Source: Liolophura sinensis (Eukaryota > Mollusca > Polyplacophora > Chitonida > Chitonidae). From it: a stretch of 64,000 bases of DNA. The notes beneath the pieces are model-generated. The model saw nothing but the letters and a program-made list of their open reading frames with translations, was not told the DNA's origin and did not search any database. The position numbers and the translations under genes are program-made. Location: the NCBI RefSeq assembly GCF_032854445.1, contig NC_088298.1, forward strand, positions 22,529,295 through 22,593,294. The letters run 5' to 3'. This document shows, piece by piece, positions 1 through 11,965 of the stretch. Every line of letters begins with the position of its first letter. Positions within the stretch are counted from its first letter, which is position 1.

Positions 1-17
1 CGTATTACTTCAGATTA

Positions 18-243
18 GAAGGCCTCTGTGAACATGGTGTTTAGCGACGCACTGTCCCTGGAGCCTGTAGCCAATGGGATCGATGTGTGTTCAAGTCCAG
101 CTCATGCTGGTTTCATGATGGTCGTGGTCCCCCCCCTTCCCCTTTCCAGATCTGCCCAGTTTCCCCCCACCATAATGCTGGCCGTGAATTATTCTTGAGT
201 ACGGCGTAAAACACTAAATAATTAAATAAATAAATAAATAAAT
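18..243 (+). mobile_element. SINE-A, tRNA-derived SINE, head on the left
   Basis: This copy begins with a tRNA-like head (GGCCTCTGTG, then a B-box-like GTTCAAGTCCAG). It runs through the conserved body (CCACCATAATGCTGGCC, TATTCTTGAGTACGGCGTAA) and ends in an AATAAATAAATA tail. It is one of only three SINE-A copies in the window on the plus strand. A short C-rich expansion interrupts the body near 130-140. Internal bases are missing compared with the best copy at 19060-19338. Confidence 0.85.
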
Positions 244-746
244 ACCTCAAATTAGATTTTTGATGGGTTGACAAGAGGTTCCAGCGTATAAGCCATTTCC
301 CTTGTACACGGCGTTAAGCCTCAAGCAAATACGTATATAAAATTGTGCTCTGAATGGAATTTTGGCTTGGCCGTAAAGATTGTGGTATCGGAACTATGAA
401 AACCGTATACATCCTACATTCATGTTGAGATTGTCAGCCAGAAATGCCACACAATGTACGACCAATATATACTTTGTGAACAAAGCCACTGCGAAACAGA
501 ACGGGAAAATCCGCATTCAGATGCCGTGTCCACAATATTAGACAGTATGCGCCGCTTATCACGCAGAGATTCGTAGGTTAACGTCCATGTAATTGGCCCT
601 TTACAACACTTGCTTAGAGTTCTTAATTGTAAATCACGTATAGTACTTAATATTTCCCTTATATTATACGTAATATAATTAAGGAGGCCCTGGCCTCGTT
701 GGTATTTAAGATTTTCGTTCAAATGTTACTTAGATAATTACTGCAG

Positions 747-1078
747 ATGTTGACATTGGCTATTTATTTATTTATTTATTTATTCATTCATTCATTTATT
801 TATTTATCGATCTATGTGTTTATTTATTTGATTGGAACTGTACACCGTATAACTCAAGTTATTCAAGAATATTTCACTTACACGACGGCGGCCGGCATTA
901 TGGCTGGAGGAAACCTGGTAGAGCCCGGAGGAAGCCCACGACCGTCTGCAGGTTTGGCAGACCTTGCCATGTAAGACCGGAGAGGAAGCCAACATGAGCT
1001 AGACTTGAACTCACAGCGATTGCATTGGTGAGGAGCTACATAGTCACTGTGCTGGGCTAGCACAATAACCACTAGGCT
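747..1078 (-). mobile_element. SINE-A copy with expanded TTTA/TTCA tail
   Basis: Read on the minus strand, the head is at about 1078 and the A-rich tail at about 760. The tail has expanded into a mixed TTTA/TTCA microsatellite of roughly 80 bp. The body motif (AAGAATATTTCACTTACACGACGG on the plus strand, in part) is well kept. Short ORFs here are translations of the SINE. Confidence 0.85.
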
Positions 1079-1080
1079 AC

Positions 1081-2030
1081 GAATTCAGTTAACAATGAAA
1101 AGACCAATACTCACGGCTATTAGAAGACAGATGATCAACGGCCTTGTGAACGACATTATCAGCAAGGAGAGAACTAGGCTGTGTTTCAGAAAACACCACA
1201 CTACACACGATCTTTGTCTCACTGAATGCACTTAGAACTTACCGCGCCTTTTAGAATCAGGTTTTTCTTTGCAGTCACAACTAGACCGGATATCGCGCTC
1301 CATCGCTGTGTACTTGTGGCACACACTTTGATATAAAGCTGATATGATAATATCGGTAACAGATGCTCTTTTTCTTTTTAGATAACATCATCTCATTATT
1401 GCGCAAAATATTATAAACAAGTGTTAACTTTAACAAATGCGTCGAAAGTATCCCACAAGACGTTTAAAGAACATAACTATATAAATTTTTAATAAAGCGA
1501 GACATCGCAGTTTAAAGCATGCAAAATCACGCACCTTGAAAAAATCGAAAGCACTACCATGTTATCGGTTTGGTCCAATCATACAGGCGCGAGTCATTTA
1601 TGTAACTAGAGAAAGCAGCTGTTTCCACTCACGTCACCCGTACGCCGTGTTGCCATTATATGCACCAGGGATATATACGAGTGACGCGACATCGTGTTTC
1701 CAATTCCTCTCACATGGCGCATCACATAGTCTCGTAAGAAATCCTTATCAGTTGCAGGCTGATTTATAGAGTTACAAAGCACTCAAGGCAAACGTTTCTG
1801 ACCGTATAGGTCAGTTTTAATTCCTCTTCCTGAGTACATTTGGCTCAGATTATGTTATTGGTTGCCTTTTCTTTTAACTTAACTTTAAAAAGAGGGTGAA
1901 GCAGCCACCACTAAAAGATTCCATGGGGCACTTAGTTTGTAGTTTCCTCCGTCCCCGCTGTTCTTTGTGACCATTGGCTGTAGGTCCATTTGCACAGTCA
2001 TACTTTTCGTAGAGGACCACTTGCCTTCTA
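1081..2030. other. No gene recognised
   Basis: Unique AT-rich sequence. The plus-strand ORF at 1536-1769 has no recognisable domain and no convincing splice context, so I treat it as chance. Confidence 0.5.
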
Positions 2031-2033
2031 CAT

Positions 2034-2350
2034 TATGAATGAATGAATGAATGAATGCATGCTTGGGGTTTAGCGTCGTATTTAACAATTTTTCAGACAT
2101 ATGACGCCGAAAAGTCATATGTGTGTACATATACTGTGTCTTCCAATGGCAGGGCGACTCCGTGCCGACAAAGTGCTGCCGCCACTGAAGTATCATGCCG
2201 AAGACACCAGACATGACACCGGGCCAACCAGTCCCGATGCCTTGCTCTAACCTGTCAGTGCTGAGCGCCAAGCGAGGCAGCAGCAAATACCCTTTTAAAA
2301 AAAATTTGGCATGACCCAACCTGTATTTGATCCATGGATCTCCCAGCGCA
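2034..2350 (-). mobile_element. SINE-B, second tRNA-derived SINE family
   Basis: The tail is a GAAT microsatellite at about 2036-2060, followed by the family signature GCTTGGGGTTTAGCGTCGTA and GAAGTATCATGCCGAAGACA. The head lies at the right end and is degenerate. The same family recurs at 30605, 44495, 45985, 46255 and 54400. The minus-strand ORF at 1885-2319 is a translation of this element. Confidence 0.8.
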
Positions 2351-2835
2351 CCATTATGACGTGCAAACGTGGTAAATCATATTTGTCGTAACTTTTTTCG
2401 TAAATGACGTCTGCTTTATAGCACGATAAGCCAACGTGATTTACCTAAACTAATTTACGTTAAGTTTTGTGAAAGTGGACCCCGTTCCTAACACGTGGAG
2501 AGGTTTGCCAGTAACATTACAAATGTCGGTGGTTTACTCCGTGCACTCCACCCAGAGAAAGGCCGCAACTGTATTTGTGGATGAGCCTTCGGTTTAGTGT
2601 TAAGCAGGAATATAAGGGTATTTGATGAAACATGTAAAATAGAGATGTTAACAGGTCGTGATCGTGTTACGAATAACGAGTGACGTCATCATTATTTGCG
2701 TGATTACATCACAGTGGGTTAATTGATATACTGAGTCAATTTGTCTTCGACTGTCTTAAGGTTTAATACCAGATTTAACTTCTGGACAAATCCTTAGTTT
2801 TGTACTTAGTCCAAATATAACTGCGTTACAGTGTA

Positions 2836-3430
2836 TTAAAGGCGAATAAAACCTAAAAATGTCATACAGTTCAGATGAAAGAGTGCGAACAGTTATTCCT
2901 AAATGTGGTTTTCAAATTTTTTTCCGAGTTTTCCTTAAGGAGAAAAAGACACTTGAAAATAATTTTTGTACGGTGGGTATTTGGCACCACCTTTTGGTAT
3001 TTAGGCCTATAGTCTTTGTTTAATAATGTCATAAGTGAGGATGTAACACAGATTTAATAAATATTTTTGCACCAGAATTTGTTCTTTTCAGCTATCAAAT
3101 GTATTAAACCTCAATTTGGATCAGATTTATATTTTTAATATGTTCATACATGTTATCATTTAGGTTAAATGCATATGTTTCGATATAAACAGCAAATTTA
3201 CATTCCAAAAAATAAATTATTAAACAAGCATCACATGCTTACTTAGAACATTATTATGCAACAACAATCAATACCTTGGTCCCAAATACCCATCATACAA
3301 AAATATTTTCAAATACCCTTTCCTTTGTAAAAAAAAAATCCAAAAAAATATTAAATATCATATTTGCAAATAAGTTTTGACGCTCTTTCATCTGATTTTG
3401 GCATCGTTTTTATGTTTTCTTCTCCTTTAA
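2836..3430. mobile_element. Non-autonomous TIR (MITE-like) element
   Basis: The ends form a long imperfect inverted repeat. The left end reads TTAAAGGCGAATAAAACC, then TTCAGATGAAAGAGTGCG. The right end reads CGCTCTTTCATCTGA, then TTTTCTTCTCCTTTAA, and matches the left end as reverse complement over about 40 bp. There is no coding capacity. A related shorter copy lies at 40926-41391, and the outer terminus is shared with the element at 9075-9638. A TA target duplication is possible but not clear. Confidence 0.65.
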
Positions 3431-3529
3431 ATATTAAATAAATCATCTGTTGTTATAGTTTGGCTTTGGGCAACTGCATTGTAGGCTGAGTTTCGCTAAA
3501 ACTATAATGCCACGCAATACCGGTAGACG

Positions 3530-3845
3530 GGACTGCAAACATCCGGGCACTTGACTCGTGCGCGGCAGCAGAAAGACGACGAGATGAAAGATTATATGGA
3601 ACGGTATAGAGAAATGGTAACAAATGGCGATATTCAGAGACGTAAGGCCGTTCATAACCAGAAACTACAGTATGTAAGACAACAGAACAATGTGCACAGC
3701 ATATATAAATTGCGAACGCCAACACAACCTGGTCGCGAAGGCCGCGAAGCAGAGTTTGGTATTAACTCCCGTGTTGTTTAGATACTGTTTTCGCCGCCGT
3801 GCTTGAGCGAGTAAGCGTGTTGGCGCGAGTACAACGGCACATGAC
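3530..3845. repeat. Dispersed repeat, copy 1 of 2 (about 310 bp)
   Basis: From the shared CATCCGGGCACTT onward this matches 60380-60690 along its length, with scattered substitutions and small indels. In this copy the plus strand is open for 76 codons (3551-3781), giving a charged peptide rich in Arg, Lys, Asp and Gln. In the other copy the frame is broken. No family is recognised; it may be an old mobile element or a retroposed fragment. Confidence 0.6.
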
Positions 3846-3849
3846 CGGG

Positions 3850-5130
3850 TGTCCGCGATCTCCAGTTTCAAGCATCCCTGTATCTTAATCGGCCAAACGC
3901 TGATTTTTACCGATTCCTGAGGTTTAAAGGAATACATTGCTCTTAAATTGCTTAATCTCTTAATTGCTCTCATATTTCAAGGCTAGACACATTCAGATTA
4001 CCTTTCCAGAAAGAATTTCTTAACTAAAAGCTATATTTTTCTCTTTATTTTTTTATGATAAAATCTTATTCAAAGCCTATCTCGCCTGGGCAAAATTCAC
4101 TTTGTTGTCGCCTTCCGGCCATTACCCATGAATCAGAGATTAATGAAATAATATGCTCAAATTTTTTTTATCACTGGTGAACATAAGGAGAAAACATTTG
4201 AATGCGTTTAACATTCTTTAAAATAATCTATAAAGATAAATGTATATACCGGTATAAAAAAAAGTATTTTTACGCATAGATTTAAGTTGTCGGTGTAGTG
4301 AACCTTACTTTATACTTTAGCTTTCTTTTACTTTAAACATTGTTTAAATATAGTTCACCAGATGGGCCGTCGCTTTAGTTACTTTTCGACATAAAAGACC
4401 GAACTTATATACGCCTTTCACATGTACAACAGTAAGCAGCATGGTTTAAATGCGAAGTAGCTTTCAGCCAGTTTCACGTCGCCTGTGAGAACGCAAAACG
4501 TGAGCGACAAGTCTGGTTTTACTTGCTCCTGCTAGTCACGTGGCTTTAAACCAGTTTCATGGGACGATTCCACAAAGCCGTTTCTGGTATTAATCAGCAC
4601 TTCGTAATCTCCTCACAGTGCTTTGTTTTCCAAACTGGAAGATGATTTAAAAAAAAAAAAAAACATCTGTTTTTTAACAGACAAATTCTGGATTTGGCTT
4701 ATAACCGGATTGATAATATGGTCGTGTGAACACACGCATTGTTATAATAGGCCTCTATTTTAAACTCGTTCAGATTTGATCCGGATTAAATTTTGACGGT
4801 GTAAACGAGTGTTATGTACCGGTATAGTCATATCTATCACAAACGAACGAGGTTCCAAGAGCAGTAAATTTAAAATGTAGGCCTACAGCTAAATGTTCAA
4901 GTAACGCAAAAGCTACGTGTAAAATTATGATAATTTATTTTTATCTGAAAGTTTCTTATCTATAATATTAGCTACGCCTGAAAAATTGTCCAAGATAAAC
5001 AGACATCAAGAACACTTAGGTTTAGATTGCCCATAGATGAAATGAACAGTTTGTTCAAATTGTATTTTCTTGAACACGATAGAAATCTTACTTTAAAAGC
5101 GATATGACCAAGGTAGGTTACATGTGTATC
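3850..5130. other. No gene recognised; AT-rich with one dispersed repeat fragment
   Basis: Around 4250-4345 a segment resembles the right ends of the repeats near 12940-13040 and 33940-34034 (CTTACTT, TAGCTTTCTTTTACTTTAA). The rest looks unique and shows no coding signal. Confidence 0.45.
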
Positions 5131-5570
5131 AGATCACATGTTAAGTGCTACAGATACCGAATATGTAGGCCTATACTCGATAAATAACTATGCATTGAAA
5201 TTTCCTAAAATTTAAAAAAAAAAAATGCGAAGAAAAAATTAAGGTTTTAAAAGTATATTCCGCATAAAGTTCAGGTGCAGCCGCTGTCAAGATACGCAGT
5301 GACGGGGAAAATCCGCACTCCTTACAGCGCATGTTATAAGATCACATGTTAAGTGCTGAAGATACCGAATATGTAGGCCTATACTCGATAAATAACTGTG
5401 CATTGAAATTTCCTAAAATTGAAAAAAAAATTTTAAAAAAATGCCCCCCCCCCCCCAAAAAAAAAAAAAATAATAAGGTTTTGAAAGTATATTCCGCATA
5501 AAGTTCAGGTGCAGCCCCTATCAAGATACGCAATGACGGGGAAAATCCGTACTCCTTACAGTGCATGTGC
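5131..5570. repeat. Tandem duplication of about 208 bp
   Basis: Both copies start with AGATCACATGTTAAGTGC, at 5131 and 5339. Both carry ATATGTAGGCCTATACTCGA and, near the end, the motif ATATTCCGCATAAAGTTCAGG. The second copy has gained a 13-base C run (5444-5456) next to poly-A runs, and the next SINE-A follows it directly. Confidence 0.85.
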
Positions 5571-5574
5571 CGCT

Positions 5575-5852
5575 CTCTATTTATTTATTTATTTGATTAG
5601 TGTTTTACGCAATACTCTCCGAATATGTCACTTATACGATGGCGGCATGCATTATGGTGGGAGGAAAGCGGACAGAGCCCCGGGGAAACCCACGACCATC
5701 ATCAGGTTGCTGCAAGACCTTCACACGTTCGGTCGCAGAGGACGCCATCATGAGCTGGACTTGAACTCACACCGACCGCACTGGTAAGAGACTCCTGAGT
5801 CATTGCGCCGCGCTGGCGTGCTAACCCCCTCGGTCATGGAGGCCTCCGCCGC
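5575..5852 (-). mobile_element. SINE-A, near full length
   Basis: Tail TTTATTTATTTATTTGATTAG on the left, body with GAATATGTCACTTATACGATGG and ATTATGGTGGGAGGAAA, head CCTCGGTCATGGAGGCCTCC on the right. On the minus strand the head reads as a tRNA-like A box (GGCC, GAGGGGGTTAGC) and B box (GAGTTCAAGTCCAGCTC). Confidence 0.9.
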
Positions 5853-5859
5853 TCTCTAT

Positions 5860-7770
5860 CACTGTATTCTCTCTATCCGCATAGTGACATCACTATATTA
5901 TAATACAGCAAATTTTGTACCCAATTCTTAAACAACGCCAACTGAGGTCACGAGTATGAGACAGGGAGTGACGTTTGATAAAAAAAAACATTATGAATGC
6001 GATCCTTTAACATTTCTGGCTTTCACAGGACGAATCCAAGTCTTAAAAAAGGTACACTTTTCTGCTGTTTTACCCTGCAGTGCTTTGGAAATGCACCTTT
6101 GCTTTATAAGAACGCAAGAAGCTCATCTTTACTTAGAAACTTTTACGTGTTACAGAAAAGAACAAGAATATAACGCTTGGTTGACATTCATTGACAACGC
6201 GGCTGGATAGTTCCAAGGTGAATGAACGGTGGAAATCCAATACATGGCATTGCTAGAATCGCATCCGGCACTTGTTTGACGCTATAAATTTGTACTTAAA
6301 AGAGGTTATACCGGTAATATTCGCCAATAGAATCGAATTTTCATCACAAATTGCTCAATTTTCTTCCTTTCAGTAAATATCAGGCTCGTATCTGTACAAA
6401 ATAGGGCCTATGGCGTTTAAATCTCTGTTAAATTTTGAGGAAAGTTATAATTCAACCAGTTTTTCAAAAATTTGGAATTTTATAACCGATTTTGAGCCGT
6501 AACACGGGCACAGACAAAGCTGGTATTTTGCGAAGGGTAATTATTTGGGTTAGATCTATTCCAAAACAATAGCAATGATTCGACTGAATATGGGCCGATT
6601 TATTTTTAACCAACAATTTCCGCTAGAGCTTCTTTAACGCCGCACTCATGAAATTTCCACTTACAGGCACAGGCGATCAGGTTATTGGCAATCACGTGAA
6701 CGACCGCCCTATAATTGATATGTCTGCCAACATCCTGACGTAAAGCAGCAAATGAGCCACTGAGTACTGGTGTCGAACTTTCAACAAGGTGGAAAACAAA
6801 TGTTTTATCGGACGGTGGCAGCGGGCCCCAAGCAAATAACTTCTTCCCAGAGGAAAACAAAAGTAGTTCCAGCTTATTTCAACATCAATTTAGGGTCATT
6901 TTGTTTTGTGGAAGGGGCTCTCTTCTTTCGGATGTAAATTTTTTCCGGTGTATTGCGGATACAGGCCAACATCGTAGCTAGAGATGATGCCGTTTCGGTG
7001 CCCGTGAGCGACTCCGTGACGATGCGGAGCTTGCAAGACGTATGATCTTGGCGTAGGGTAAATGTGCACATTCCCTCTAGTTACCACAGGTAACAGGGTG
7101 AAGGGTAGGGACTGTCCCTTTTCAAATGTAGTTTGTCATGCATGACTACATTTGACAAAGTTAGTACACCAAAGGAGCTTGGACCGTAAAAATGTAGAAT
7201 GTTCAAATTTCCACAACACCAAGATTAACCTTTTTGCGTCAAGTAAGATTGGGCTATCCGTTGGGTGTCCAGGAAGTCGAGACAGCCCGAGATTTAGCGA
7301 GACTATGTCTAGGCGCATGACAGACGGGATGAAAATCTAAACATTTCATTTTCTGAACAAAATACTGTGTATTGTCAAGGAAACTCTTACAGTCACAAAA
7401 TGTACAGACAATTATCTCCAATACATGGAATTTGTTTGTGTTTCACATCTTGTTTAAATGTGTCTCATTAGAAACATCTCCAATTTTTGCAAAATAAGTT
7501 ACATGAAAAAAAGTATAAACACAAGACACATTTGTATCCCTAAAATCGATGAAGAACAAAGCTTAAAGACACACACACGAGAAAAAATACAAAATATTTC
7601 TGATCAAACGTGATACATCTGGCCCAACTACAGTATGATGTACACTGAATAAATAAGACGAGTAAAAAAAGACGAATAAACCACTGAAAATGGGAAGAAT
7701 AAGAACCCCAAGAGAATCACCTGCCCTATACTAAGGGAGGTAACCTTTGTAATCAGCACAGCCCTCGAGT
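5860..7770. other. No gene identified; two orphan minus-strand ORFs
   Basis: Two short minus-strand ORFs stand out (6606-6860, 84 codons, ending ALAEIVG; and 6874-7071, 65 codons), because this stretch is richer in G and C than its surroundings. An acceptor-like TTTTGTTTTCCTCTGGGAAG lies just upstream of the first on the minus strand. I do not recognise the product and could not join the two with confident splice sites. They could be the last exons of an unknown gene or chance ORFs. Confidence 0.25.
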
Positions 7771-7804
7771 CCTTTGATCACAACATTTCCATGCTATTTC
7801 CGGG

Positions 7805-8290
7805 AGAGCATTTCCAGGCCATTCCATGAACGACACAATTCCTGGCCATTCCATGTGCGACACAATTCAAAGCCATTCCATGTGCGACACAATTCAAGGC
7901 CATTCCATGTGCGACACAATTCAAGGCCATTCCATGAACGACACAATTCAAGGCCATTCCATGTGCGACACAATTCAAGGCCATTCCATGTGCGACACAA
8001 TTCAAGGCCATTCCATGAACGACACAATTCAAGGCCATTCCATGTGCGACACAATTCAAGGCCATTCCATGTGCGACACAATTCAAGGCCATTCCATGTG
8101 CGACACAATTCCTGGCCATTCCATGTGCGACACAATTCCTGGCTATTCCATGAGCGATACAATTCCTGGCTATTCCATGAGCGATACAATTCCAGGCCAT
8201 TCCATGAGCGATACAATTCCAGGCCATTCCATGTGCGACATAATTCCTGGTCATTCCATGAGCGATACAATTCCAGGATATTCCACAAGT
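7805..8290. repeat. 27-bp minisatellite, about 18 units
   Basis: The unit is of the type GGCCATTCCATG(T/A)(G/A)CGACACAATTCAA. Units alternate between GTGCGAC and GAACGAC variants, and the distal third drifts to GAGCGATAC. Because 27 is a multiple of three and the unit lacks stops in several frames, long overlapping ORFs appear on both strands. These are artefacts of the repeat. Confidence 0.95.
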
Positions 8291-9074
8291 GACAATATTT
8301 ACCTCCCTTTATGGCGGATAGCCAGCTCTGTTCTTTCGTATGCCTGTGCTATATCTTTGAAGCAGAAAAGATTGTTCTTCTGTTGCATTGCTCTTTTTAA
8401 GTTGTGAAGTTTTAAGCTAGGATGAAAAAAATAGCCACATGTCCAGCATGCTGGGAAGCAATGTAGGCCTACATGTACTCATACTGATTCATGATGTTCA
8501 ATTTGGATGATACTCCATTTAACCATACCCTCCCTGACCATACGCAGGTTGCTGGCACATCTTCCCATGGGTACACGTATGTCAAGACAGAAAGTAACAT
8601 TCCTCTGAAGGTAAAGCTGCTATGGAAAACATACATTTTACACACACAAAAAAAACCACACACAAATGAAAATGTACATTGGAATCTTTCCATAAGGCAG
8701 CCATTATTAGGCCTACTGCTAATACACACACCGCACTGGATATGTGCATACATGTAGGTACTGCAGTATAAGTATGGAAATTAAAAAACGGGAAACAAAA
8801 AGATAAAGGAAATCACACATAAAAAAAATGAGAAAATGATTTTTGTAGATCTCAAATACCTACATACAATGTTAAGCCTTGACATGCAGTATCTTGTAGC
8901 ACTGGAAACTGTTCATCACAAATTACACGTATTTTGACATAACATGGCAATTCTTGACATGGTGAAAAATGCAACATTTACAAATACACTCACAGAGGAA
9001 AAAAAACATATCATAATTTTGGCCAAAAAGTAATCTGGAATACACCATCATAAATGCTGATGGAAAAGTGCAAA

Positions 9075-9638
9075 TTTAAAGGAGAAGAAAACTTAAATTA
9101 CAAATATATACCCTTGAAAAGAGTATGCCTTTCCTCATAGGTGCATGCCATAAAAATATTCTAATATGTACCTTAAGATGATAAATTATAAATAACGTCA
9201 ACGCCCAAATTCCGCTGTGCGCGGCTCCATTTTGCCTAAGAACTAATCCTGAAGTCTTCTGTGTTAGGAGGACAATTTCCATCAGAAACCTCCCAAGTGC
9301 AGCTCGTACATTTCTGGTAGAACTCTTCTTCCCTGAAGGTAGCAAACAGTACACTTCGTTTTTGCACTTGACGATCGGCAAACCAGGATGTTGGACGTAG
9401 GTTCCAAGTTTTCCGACTCTAATTGGCTGAGAGGCAACACACCCCCAGCATAAATGACAGGGTGTTACAGATGGAGGACATCATGGACTAAAAGATTTAT
9501 GCCAACTTTGCCGTTTTCAGACTTAACATGCATGGTGAGGAAAAATCGCAAAATTATGCAGCAGGCACCACCAGATAGAAAAAATGTGCTTTTTTTCAGC
9601 CTTTAGTGTCATGTTTTTAAATTTTCTTCTCCTTTAAA
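9075..9638. mobile_element. TIR (MITE-like) element of 564 bp
   Basis: Perfect outer termini TTTAAAGGAGAAGAAAA and TTTTCTTCTCCTTTAAA face each other. No coding capacity is seen; the minus-strand ORF at 9076-9381 lies inside the element and shows no domain. The terminus matches the right end of the element at 2836-3430, suggesting one superfamily, though the interiors differ. Confidence 0.7.
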
Positions 9639-9944
9639 TGTATTTTAAAAAAAGACCAATAAAATAAAAAGGTTGAAACAAAGCATCCAAGAGAATGAAC
9701 ATGTAGGTTCATGGACCAAACTATAAACATAAAAACTGTACAGAAATGACATGTGATGCCTTCCAATGTAGAAACTCTTCATACGTCCATTGAGAAATGT
9801 AGTATCAAACGGGCAAGTGTTAGAGGGTTCCAAATATAAAACTGTACCAGGGATGCGAACACTTTGAAGACTTCAAAATTTCCACGCTGTTTCAAGGTTT
9901 TTTCCATGCCAGGCTAGATGGAATATTTTTTCATTTCACTAGTT

Positions 9945-10130
9945 CTTTTTATGCCATATTGGTACTCAAGAATATTTCAATCATATGACGACTGACAGCA
10001 TCATGGGTGAGGAAAATGGACAGAGCTCGGGGAAAACCATCTGCAGGTTTCTGACAGATCTACGAGCAGATAGGAATCCAGCTTGAGCTGCACTTGACCT
10101 CGCACAGATTGCATTGGTGAAGGTTTTTCC
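9945..10130 (-). mobile_element. SINE-A, degenerate
   Basis: The motifs ACTCAAGAATATTTCAATCA, CATCATGGGTGAGGAAAATG and GCTTGAGCTGCACTTGACCT mark the body and B-box region. The T-rich tail is largely lost and the head is truncated. Confidence 0.75.
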
Positions 10131-11300
10131 TGAGCTTGAAACATTTCAAAGGCAAAGAAAACACTGAAATGAAGTGTGTAGCCGATGAGAGACTGGTCTT
10201 TCATCTCGTATACGCTTCATTTTAGAGTGGCCTTTGCCTCTAAAGTGACTTTGATTAGGGCTCTCACGTACACACAGAAATGCACTGAGCAACTTCAAAA
10301 TAAGTCAAAACATATTTTCCCAAAGAGAATCTCATTATCATATACACAGTAGCTTAGTCTTGTTCTGACTGTAGTCTCAATTCCAAGACTTTTTCAGGCC
10401 CAATTACAAAAAAACAAAAAAAAAAAAAAACAGAACAAAAAACTGATCTTCCAGGCTTTTCAGGGCCTTCCAAATTCCAGGTTTTTCAAGGTTTTCAATG
10501 TCCTAAACAAACCCTGCTTGTTACAGCCAGCCCATACCGTACCAATATTACTGAAGTCAGATCTGCATATGGTAGCCACTACTCAGTACACAGTACACAA
10601 AGCAGTCTCCATTTTCGACACCCCAGTTAATCTGGTAACAAGATTTTTAGCACACAAGTGACTTTCAATGACCTTCACCTAAATAAAGAAAAAACAGGTA
10701 TGCGTGCATAGTACCTGAGTGAAGAGATCAAAGAAAACTTGAAGAAAGCAATTTTCTCCCAAAAGTTTCCAACTTATTTTCAACAGAAGCCATTAAGTTT
10801 GCAACTTTAGTCTAGAGATGATATATACTAAGCTTCTTGAAACTTTTAAATAATGGTCTACTCAGGAACTTGTTAACAAGATTTTCAGGACATGAGTGAC
10901 CTTGACCTTGACCTTTAACCTCAGGATAACCTGTATGAAATGAATTCCCCAGGTCCACACATGGTTATATGTATGAAATATCAGAGACCTCGAGGTATAC
11001 ATGTAGGGGTCATTCCAAAGCAAAACAAGGCCATTTGGGCAGCGGCAGGTATCTGACTTCATTGGAAGTGGTGTTGCTTCACATCTGTCAGTATAAGAAG
11101 TGGCTAATAGTTCTGACATTGGTTAGACTGTTAAACTGGATATAAGTTTAATAATTCAAATGAGTGCTCTTTCAATGTACGCATTGAAGTGCATGAGATG
11201 CTTTACATCTACACCACTGCCATTTACTGGAAAAGTTTCCTCAGGTGATCCTAATATCAACCTTCACCAGTGAAATCGCTTTAGGTGTCATGTTGTGCAA
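10131..11300. other. No gene recognised
   Basis: Contains short T- and C-rich degenerate repeats around 10380-10510 (variants of CCAGGTTTTTCAAGG, also seen near 9890) and an A run at about 10409-10432. No coding signal was found. Confidence 0.4.
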
Positions 11301-11304
11301 GTAT

Positions 11305-11426
11305 TAATAAATATTTATTTATTTGAGTGGTGTTTCAGGCCATATACTCAAGAATATTTCACTTATACAACAGCAGCCAGAGTTACTGAGGGCACAAACC
11401 AGGCTGAGCTTGTGTGGGGGTGGGGT

Positions 11427-11462
<36 letters not shown>

Positions 11463-11575
11463 GGAGGGGGACGATCATTCTGCAGTTTGCTAGAAGACAC
11501 TCCCTCATACAGCCAAAAGAGGAAGTCAGCATGAACTGACTTGAACTCACAGCCACTGGATAGGCGAGAGGATCC
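11305..11575 (-). mobile_element. SINE-A carrying a 35-base G run
   Basis: Tail TATTTATTTATTTGAGTGG, body CAAGAATATTTCACTTATAC, then a G tract with 35 consecutive G at 11427-11461 inside a longer GGGGTGGGG context, then the B-box side. Its sense-strand tail supplies the first canonical AATAAA that I can see downstream of the RNF41 stop codon, about 1.4 kb away. Confidence 0.85.
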
Positions 11576-11757
11576 CGGGCAATTTAAGTAATGATAGAAA
11601 CAAAGGTTGAGACACAGTCTTCGTATTTTTCAGGTACAACTTCGTATCTCATCAGTGACCCCTGTAACCTTGGTGTTTGTTCAAGATTTCTGTACAAAAA
11701 TTGCTAGTGGTGGCAGTGATGTAAAGCGTTCATACAGAGCACAGAAAGTGCTGTAAT

Positions 11758-11965
11758 GATAGTGTTTGAATACCTGTACCCCACATGTAACTATTCAATT
11801 CCAGCTATTAGGATGACTCTTCATGTGAATCAAGTCATCTGTCATGTCAGGCGCTGAAATCAGATAGTGTTTGAATACCTGTACCCCACATGTAACTATT
11901 CAATCCAGCTATTAGGATGACTCTTCATGTGAATCAAGTCATCTGTCATGTCAGGCGCTGAATCA
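11758..11965. repeat. Tandem duplication of 105 bp
   Basis: Copies start at 11758 and 11863 with GATAGTGTTTGAATACCTGT. They differ only by a one-base change in an AATTCC/AATCC run and near the ends. Near identity suggests a recent event. Confidence 0.9.

Noticed and set aside
7774-8407. ORFs of 158-193 codons in the 27-bp repeat
   Set aside because: All arise from a stop-free unit of 27 bp; there is no start context, domain or splice structure.
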